9,380 bases of DNA, taken from Bordetella parapertussis (GTDB lineage: Bacteria > Pseudomonadota > Gammaproteobacteria > Burkholderiales > SG8-39). The stretch's first letter is position 1. Each line of letters opens with the position of its first letter. The stretch is from the NCBI GenBank assembly GCA_945869935.1, contig CAMBSA010000039.1, positions 1 through 9,380 on the forward strand, read 5' to 3'. Shown here one piece after another: positions 5,901 through 9,380 of this stretch. Both the position numbers and the translations under genes were made by a program. The notes beneath the pieces were generated by a model. The model saw nothing but the letters and a program-made list of their open reading frames with translations, searched no databases and was not told where the DNA came from.

Positions 5901-6653
5901 ATGGCGCTGATGCTCGAAGTCACGGATGTTTCCAAGCGCTTTGGCGGCGTCGTTGCGACCGATCAGGTTCAACTCGACGTCAACGAAGGCGAGATCCACG
6001 CCCTCATCGGCCCGAACGGCGCCGGCAAGACCACGCTCATCTCCCAGCTCTCGGGCGCGCTGCGCCCCGACAGCGGCACCATCCGGTTCGACAACAAGGA
6101 CGTCACCCGGCTGCCTATGCACGAGCGGGTGAGTTCGGGCCTCGCCCGGTCCTACCAGATCACCAGCATCTTCCGCCGCTTCAGCGTGGTCGAGAACGTA
6201 GCGCTCGCGGTGCAGGCACGCTCGGGCAGCAGCCTGTCGTTCTGGCAGCGGGTGTCCTCCGAAAAAGCGCTGTTCGACGAGGCGCACCGGATCCTCGCCG
6301 ACGTCGGCCTGACCGGGCGCGGCGACCAGCTCGCGGGCGCGCTTGCGCACGGCGAACAGCGCCAGCTGGAAGTCGGCCTTGCGCTCGCGACAAACCCCAG
6401 GATGCTGCTGCTCGATGAACCCATGGCCGGCATGGGCCCCGAGGAATCCGAGCGCATGATCAGCCTGATCCTTAAGCTCAGGGGCCGGCTCACACTGCTG
6501 CTGGTCGAGCACGACATGGACGCGGTGTTCCGGCTTGCCGACCGCATCTCGGTGCTGGTCAACGGCCGCGTGATCGCCACCGGCGAACCCGAAGCCATCC
6601 GCATCAACCCCGAGGTGAAGAAGGCCTACCTCGGTGACGAAGCTACTGCCTGA
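5901..6653 (+). CDS. livG: ABC transporter ATP-binding protein, LivG family
   Basis: This 250-residue cytoplasmic ATPase energises the LivHM permease. It shows Walker A GPNGAGKT (37-44), the Q-loop at Gln86 (RSYQITSIF), the signature region LAHGEQRQLE (148-157, with Ala where Ser is usual), Walker B MLLLDEP (168-174), and the H-loop His204 (LVEHDMDAVF). The C-terminal extension with NPEVKKAYLG (236-245) is characteristic of LivG. The start is taken as ATG 5901; ATG 5910 (Met4) is also possible and overlaps the stop of the upstream decoy frame. The gene is intact, but its original junction with livM has been altered by a 122-bp duplication and insertion, which may lower or rewire its translation. 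livF follows 8 bp after the stop. Confidence 0.93.
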   Translation: MALMLEVTDVSKRFGGVVATDQVQLDVNEGEIHALIGPNGAGKTTLISQLSGALRPDSGTIRFDNKDVTRLPMHERVSSGLARSYQITSIFRRFSVVENVALAVQARSGSSLSFWQRVSSEKALFDEAHRILADVGLTGRGDQLAGALAHGEQRQLEVGLALATNPRMLLLDEPMAGMGPEESERMISLILKLRGRLTLLLVEHDMDAVFRLADRISVLVNGRVIATGEPEAIRINPEVKKAYLGDEATA

Positions 6654-6661
6654 GCACGACA

Positions 6662-7372
6662 ATGAGCGCGATACTCCAGGTCGAAAACCTCGAAACCGCC
6701 TACGGCGCGAGCCAGGTGCTGTTCGGCGTGTCCTTCTCGATCGAGGAAGGCGAGATGGCGACACTGCTCGGCCGCAACGGCATGGGCAAGACCACCACCG
6801 TCCGCTCGATCATGGGCCTCACCGCCTCTCGCGGCGGCGCGATCAGCTTTCGCGGCGAGCGCATCGAGCAGCGCGCCACCGACCGCATCGCACGCATGGG
6901 TATCGCGCTCGTGCCCGAAGGCCGGCAGATATTCCCGAATCTTTCGGTGAAGGAAAACCTCATCGCCTTCGCCGCCAACCGCAACGGCAGCAAGGCGCCG
7001 TGGAACATCGAGCGCGTGTTCGAATTCTTCCCCCGGCTTGCCGAACGCTCCAACAACATGGGCAACCAGCTCTCCGGCGGCGAGCAGCAGATGCTCGCGA
7101 TCGGCCGCGCGCTCATGACCAATCCGCACCTGCTGATTCTCGACGAGGCGACCGAAGGCCTCGCGCCGCTGATCCGCGAGGAAATCTGGAAATGCCTCGC
7201 GGCGCTGAAAGCCGCCGGCCAGACGGTGCTGGTGATCGACAAGTACGTCGAGCGCCTGATCGCGATTGCCGACCACCACACCATCATCGAACGCGGCCGC
7301 GTGGCGTGGAAGGGGTCGTCTGCCGAACTCGGCGCCGACCGCGAGCTCTGGCACCGCTACCTCGGCGTCTGA
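6662..7372 (+). CDS. livF: ABC transporter ATP-binding protein, LivF family
   Basis: This 236-residue second ATPase is expected to form a heterodimer with LivG. It has Walker A GRNGMGKT (37-44), the Q-loop in EGRQIFPNLSVKENL (86-100), the signature LSGGEQQMLAIGRAL (137-151), and Walker B LLILDEATEGLAP (157-169). The ATEGLAP wording after Walker B and the ending HRYLGV are typical of LivF. At the H-loop position it carries Lys194 (VIDKYVERL) rather than His. LivF proteins often lack this His (E. coli LivF has VEQN), so this is a family trait rather than damage. The gene is full length, starts at ATG 6662 eight bases after livG, and ends the transporter block. A weak hairpin follows, then 174 bp to the next gene. 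Confidence 0.93.
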   Translation: MSAILQVENLETAYGASQVLFGVSFSIEEGEMATLLGRNGMGKTTTVRSIMGLTASRGGAISFRGERIEQRATDRIARMGIALVPEGRQIFPNLSVKENLIAFAANRNGSKAPWNIERVFEFFPRLAERSNNMGNQLSGGEQQMLAIGRALMTNPHLLILDEATEGLAPLIREEIWKCLAALKAAGQTVLVIDKYVERLIAIADHHTIIERGRVAWKGSSAELGADRELWHRYLGV

Positions 7373-7374
7373 AT

Positions 7375-7393
7375 ACCGGCGCCACGGCGCGGT
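7375..7393 (+). terminator. Weak GC hairpin just after livF
   Basis: ACCG and CGCC (7375-7383, with one bulged G) can pair with GGCG and CGGT (7386-7393), starting 3 bp after the livF stop. No U-run follows, so it is not a good intrinsic terminator. It may serve as a 3'-end stabiliser or an attenuator before the binding-protein gene. Confidence 0.25.
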
Positions 7394-7453
7394 TACACAA
7401 GCGAATCGACACGACCGCATCAAGACGGTCGAATGCACCGGCCGGGCATGGTC

Positions 7454-7459
7454 TATAGT
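7454..7459 (+). promoter_or_regulatory. Possible -10 box (TATAGT) upstream of the binding-protein gene
   Basis: TATAGT stands out in the otherwise GC-rich 174-bp gap between livF and the Bug gene, about 90 bp before ATG 7547. No good -35 hexamer is found at 16-18 bp spacing, so this is only suggestive. If real, it would give the binding protein its own promoter in addition to any readthrough from livF. Confidence 0.3.
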
Positions 7460-7532
7460 TCGGCCGCCGGGACGCAACGAACGTTCCGCCCCTCAGGGAA
7501 TACACAACAAGCTGTCGCATCGAATTCATCAC

Positions 7533-7540
7533 GGAGGAGG
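7533..7540 (+). promoter_or_regulatory. Strong Shine-Dalgarno deciding the Bug protein start
   Basis: GGAGGAGG lies 6 nt before ATG 7547, and the encoded protein then begins with a proper signal peptide. This rules out the upstream in-frame start at 7433, which would place 38 polar residues ahead of the signal sequence. It is the strongest ribosome binding site on the plus strand, consistent with high expression of a periplasmic binding protein. Confidence 0.85.
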
Positions 7541-7546
7541 ACTCCC

Positions 7547-8527
7547 ATGTTTTGCACTGCCGTATTTCGTACTGCGTTCGCTGCATTGTTCGTTTTCGCC
7601 GGCCTTACGGCCGATGTGCTCGCGCAGGCCTGGCCCGCGCGCACCGTCCGGATCATCGGCGCGTATTCCCCGGGCAGCGGACCGGATACGACGCTGCGCC
7701 TCATCGCCGAACGCCTCTCCACCGCATGGGGACAGCAGGTGCTGGTCGAGAACCGCCCCGGCGCCAACGGCATTCTCGCGATCGAGGCGGTGAAGAAATC
7801 CGCGCCCGACGGCTACACCCTCGTGCTGTCGGACAACGCGCAGATGACGATCAACCCCTACCTGTATTCCAGCCTGCCTTATTCGGTGGAGGATTTCGCG
7901 CCGATCGCGGTAGTAAGCGACGCGCCCTTCGCCTTGCTGGTCGGCGCCAACAGCCCGTTCAAGACGCTGCGTGAACTCGTCACCTATGCCAGGGCTAATC
8001 CGGGAAAACTGTCCTACGCCTCGCCGCTCGGTGTGGGCCATGCCTCGCACCTCGGGATGGAGATATTGAAGCAGCAACTCGGGCTGGATATCGTGTTCGT
8101 ACCCTACAAGATCACCGCGACCATGGCGGCCGACGCCGCCGCCGGCACGCTCTCGATCGGCTGGGCGAGCTTCGCCAGCGGCCGGCCCTTCTTCACCGCC
8201 GGCACGGTGCGCGGACTCGCAGTCGGCGCCAAGGCACGGCAGAAAGTGCTGCCTGACGTGCCGACCTTCAACGAGGCGATCGGCGTGGACCTCATCGTCA
8301 CCTCCTGGCTCGCGCTTTTCGGCCCGAAGGGATTGCCCGCCAGCATCGTGAACAAGGTCGCGGAGGACACGCTCGCCGCGCAGCGTGTACCGGAGGTCGC
8401 GAACCGGATCGCCAACATCGGCTTTGACGTGGTGAGCGGCGGCCCGGATGTCGTGACCGAACTCATCCGCATCGATTCCAAAAAGCACGGCGACATCATC
8501 CGCCAGCTGAAAATCAAGCTCGACTGA
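7547..8527 (+). CDS. Periplasmic Bug/TctC-family solute-binding protein
   Basis: This 326-residue protein is predicted to be exported and to bind a small carboxylated solute in the periplasm. The N-terminus is a signal peptide: a hydrophobic stretch at about 5-22 is followed by DVLAQA, with likely cleavage after Ala26 or Ala28. The mature protein opens with WPARTVRIIGAYSPGSGPDT (29-48), the Bug ligand-loop region. VENRPGANG, APDGYTL, and the late DVPTFNEAIGVDLIVTSWLALFGPKG block also match the family, as does the length. Bug proteins usually serve tripartite tricarboxylate transporters with TctA and TctB, or are orphans. Neither TctA nor TctB is here, while the preceding ABC transporter lacks a visible binding protein. 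The gene is 174 bp after livF and 23 bp before the next gene. The family is certain; the ligand and membrane partner are unknown. Confidence 0.93.
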   Translation: MFCTAVFRTAFAALFVFAGLTADVLAQAWPARTVRIIGAYSPGSGPDTTLRLIAERLSTAWGQQVLVENRPGANGILAIEAVKKSAPDGYTLVLSDNAQMTINPYLYSSLPYSVEDFAPIAVVSDAPFALLVGANSPFKTLRELVTYARANPGKLSYASPLGVGHASHLGMEILKQQLGLDIVFVPYKITATMAADAAAGTLSIGWASFASGRPFFTAGTVRGLAVGAKARQKVLPDVPTFNEAIGVDLIVTSWLALFGPKGLPASIVNKVAEDTLAAQRVPEVANRIANIGFDVVSGGPDVVTELIRIDSKKHGDIIRQLKIKLD

Positions 8528-8550
8528 TCCCACAAGGAAGGCACGCACCC

Positions 8551-9380
8551 ATGGCCCTGTTTCTCGACGAAGCCCAGGTCAACGAACTGCTGGATATGCC
8601 CTCGTGCATCGAGGCGCTCGACGCGGCGTTCAAGGACAAGGCCGAGGGCCTCGCCTCCAACCAGGGGCGGCGGCGCATCCCGGTGGCGGGCAAGCGCTTC
8701 ATCGTGATGGCGGGAACGATGTCACAGAGCACGAGTGGCTGGTGCGCGATCAAGGCCTACGGCGTCGGGCGCAGCATGGACGTGTTCCTCTACAAGGTGG
8801 GCGAGGGCCTGGTGTCAGTAATGCACGCCTCGCGCCTTGGCAAGGTGCGCACCGGCGCGGCCTCGGGCCTCGCCACGCGATACATGGCGCGCGCCGACGC
8901 ATCGCGCCTGGGCTGCTTTGGCACCGGCGACCAGGCCGAGACGCAGATCCTCGCGGTCGCCGCGGTGCGCAAACTCGAATCCATCCATGTCTATGGACGT
9001 GATGCACAGCGTCGACGCGCCTTCGCGGAGAAGATGAGCGGTCTGCTCGGCCGCGAGGTCATCCCGGTCGACCGCCCCGAAGATGCGGTGAAGGGACGCG
9101 ACATCATCGTCACCATGACCAACGCCTCCACGCCGCTCTTTGACGGCAAGCTCGTCGAACCCGGCACGCACATCAACGCCGCCGGCGCCAACCTGCGCAT
9201 CAACCGCGAACTCGACGAACACGCGGTCACCCGCGCCGGGCTCATCGCCACCGACGATGTCGAGGGCGCAAAGAACGAATGCGGCGATCTCGACTGGCCG
9301 ATCCAGCGCGGCTTGATGGCCTGGGAGAAGGTGTACGAACTCGCGCCTATCGTCGCCGGCCGGATGGCGGGCCGCCGCTC
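8551..9380 (+). CDS. Ornithine cyclodeaminase / mu-crystallin family protein (3'-incomplete)
   Basis: The first 276 codons of an NAD(P)-dependent enzyme run off the right edge; the family is usually 310-340 residues, so roughly the last 40-60 are missing. Features seen are Lys69 in CAIKAYGVG (65-73), where the family has its substrate-binding lysine; RTGAASGLATRYMAR (100-114); the Rossmann nucleotide loop GCFGTGDQAETQI (121-133); and INAAGANLRINRELD (208-222). The family includes ornithine cyclodeaminase, alanine and other opine-type dehydrogenases, and ketimine reductases, which cannot be separated by these motifs. ATG 8551 is preceded by AAGGAAGG about 9 nt upstream. It lies 23 bp after the Bug gene and is probably co-transcribed, suggesting that its substrate may be related to the imported solute. 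Confidence 0.88.
   Translation, partial: MALFLDEAQVNELLDMPSCIEALDAAFKDKAEGLASNQGRRRIPVAGKRFIVMAGTMSQSTSGWCAIKAYGVGRSMDVFLYKVGEGLVSVMHASRLGKVRTGAASGLATRYMARADASRLGCFGTGDQAETQILAVAAVRKLESIHVYGRDAQRRRAFAEKMSGLLGREVIPVDRPEDAVKGRDIIVTMTNASTPLFDGKLVEPGTHINAAGANLRINRELDEHAVTRAGLIATDDVEGAKNECGDLDWPIQRGLMAWEKVYELAPIVAGRMAGRR

Larger units (their letters stand above)
5779..5910 (+). pseudogene. Truncated duplicate of the livG 5' end (43-codon frame)
   Basis: The ATG one base after the livM stop, with AAGGGG upstream, opens a frame whose first 16 codons match LivG (MALMLEVTDVSKRFGG). After codon 16 it runs into a 74-bp GC-rich insert and ends at TGA 5908-5910, giving 43 residues with no remaining ATPase motif. 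The intact livG starts 122 bp downstream in another frame, so this copy cannot produce LivG. The stop codon overlaps the in-frame Met4 codon of the intact gene (TGATG), so translation here could feed ribosomes to livG. It is best read as a duplication remnant that may act as a leader frame. An assembly error is possible but not indicated, because the two copies differ at two bases. Confidence 0.8.

Noticed and set aside
7163..7300. Missing H-loop histidine in LivF (Lys194) as a sign of an inactive ATPase
   Set aside because: LivF family members commonly lack this His, and all other ATPase motifs are intact.
6634..7458. 274-residue plus-strand open frame overlapping livG and livF
   Set aside because: It is an Arg-rich shadow of the livF frame. 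livF has complete ATPase motifs.

Overview
The window is GC-rich (by eye roughly two thirds G+C) with strongly GC-biased third codon positions. The gene types point to an aerobic, aromatic-degrading proteobacterium, most likely a betaproteobacterium of the Burkholderiales. The main clue is the Bug/TctC-type periplasmic binding protein, a family greatly expanded in that order, next to a LivHMGF-type ABC transporter. This assignment is an inference; no rRNA or other marker gene is present.

Layout: (1) 1-129 is a perfect tandem array of a 30-bp unit, cut by the left edge. (2) 160-3507 is a three-gene minus-strand cluster, in transcription order: an EntE/salicylate-type AMP-forming aryl acid ligase, a single-domain FAD monooxygenase of the salicylyl-CoA 5-hydroxylase type, and a 4-hydroxybenzoyl-CoA thioesterase-like hotdog protein. 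(3) 3508-3907 is a 400-bp divergent intergenic region with small inverted repeats and no convincing gene. (4) 3908-7372 is a plus-strand branched-chain amino acid-type ABC transporter core, livH-livM-livG-livF, with no livK-type binding protein in the window. (5) 7547-8527 encodes a secreted Bug/TctC binding protein. (6) 8551 to the right edge is an ornithine cyclodeaminase/mu-crystallin family gene, incomplete at its 3' end.

How the genes may work together: the minus-strand trio fits a CoA-thioester hydroxylation route. The ligase activates a hydroxybenzoate-like acid, the flavoprotein hydroxylates the CoA ester, and the thioesterase releases the hydroxylated free acid. The best-known precedent is salicylate to gentisate through salicylyl-CoA. 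The divergently transcribed transporter could import the aromatic acid or a precursor. These are family-based inferences; the substrate cannot be read from sequence.

The most unusual local structure is at the livM-livG junction. The first 48 bp of livG are present twice, separated by a 74-bp GC-rich, hairpin-forming insert. The first copy opens a 43-codon reading frame whose TGA overlaps the in-frame fourth codon (ATG) of the intact livG. The insert ends in the same 10-mer that lies inside the 30-bp tandem unit at the left edge, so both may come from one dispersed repeat family.
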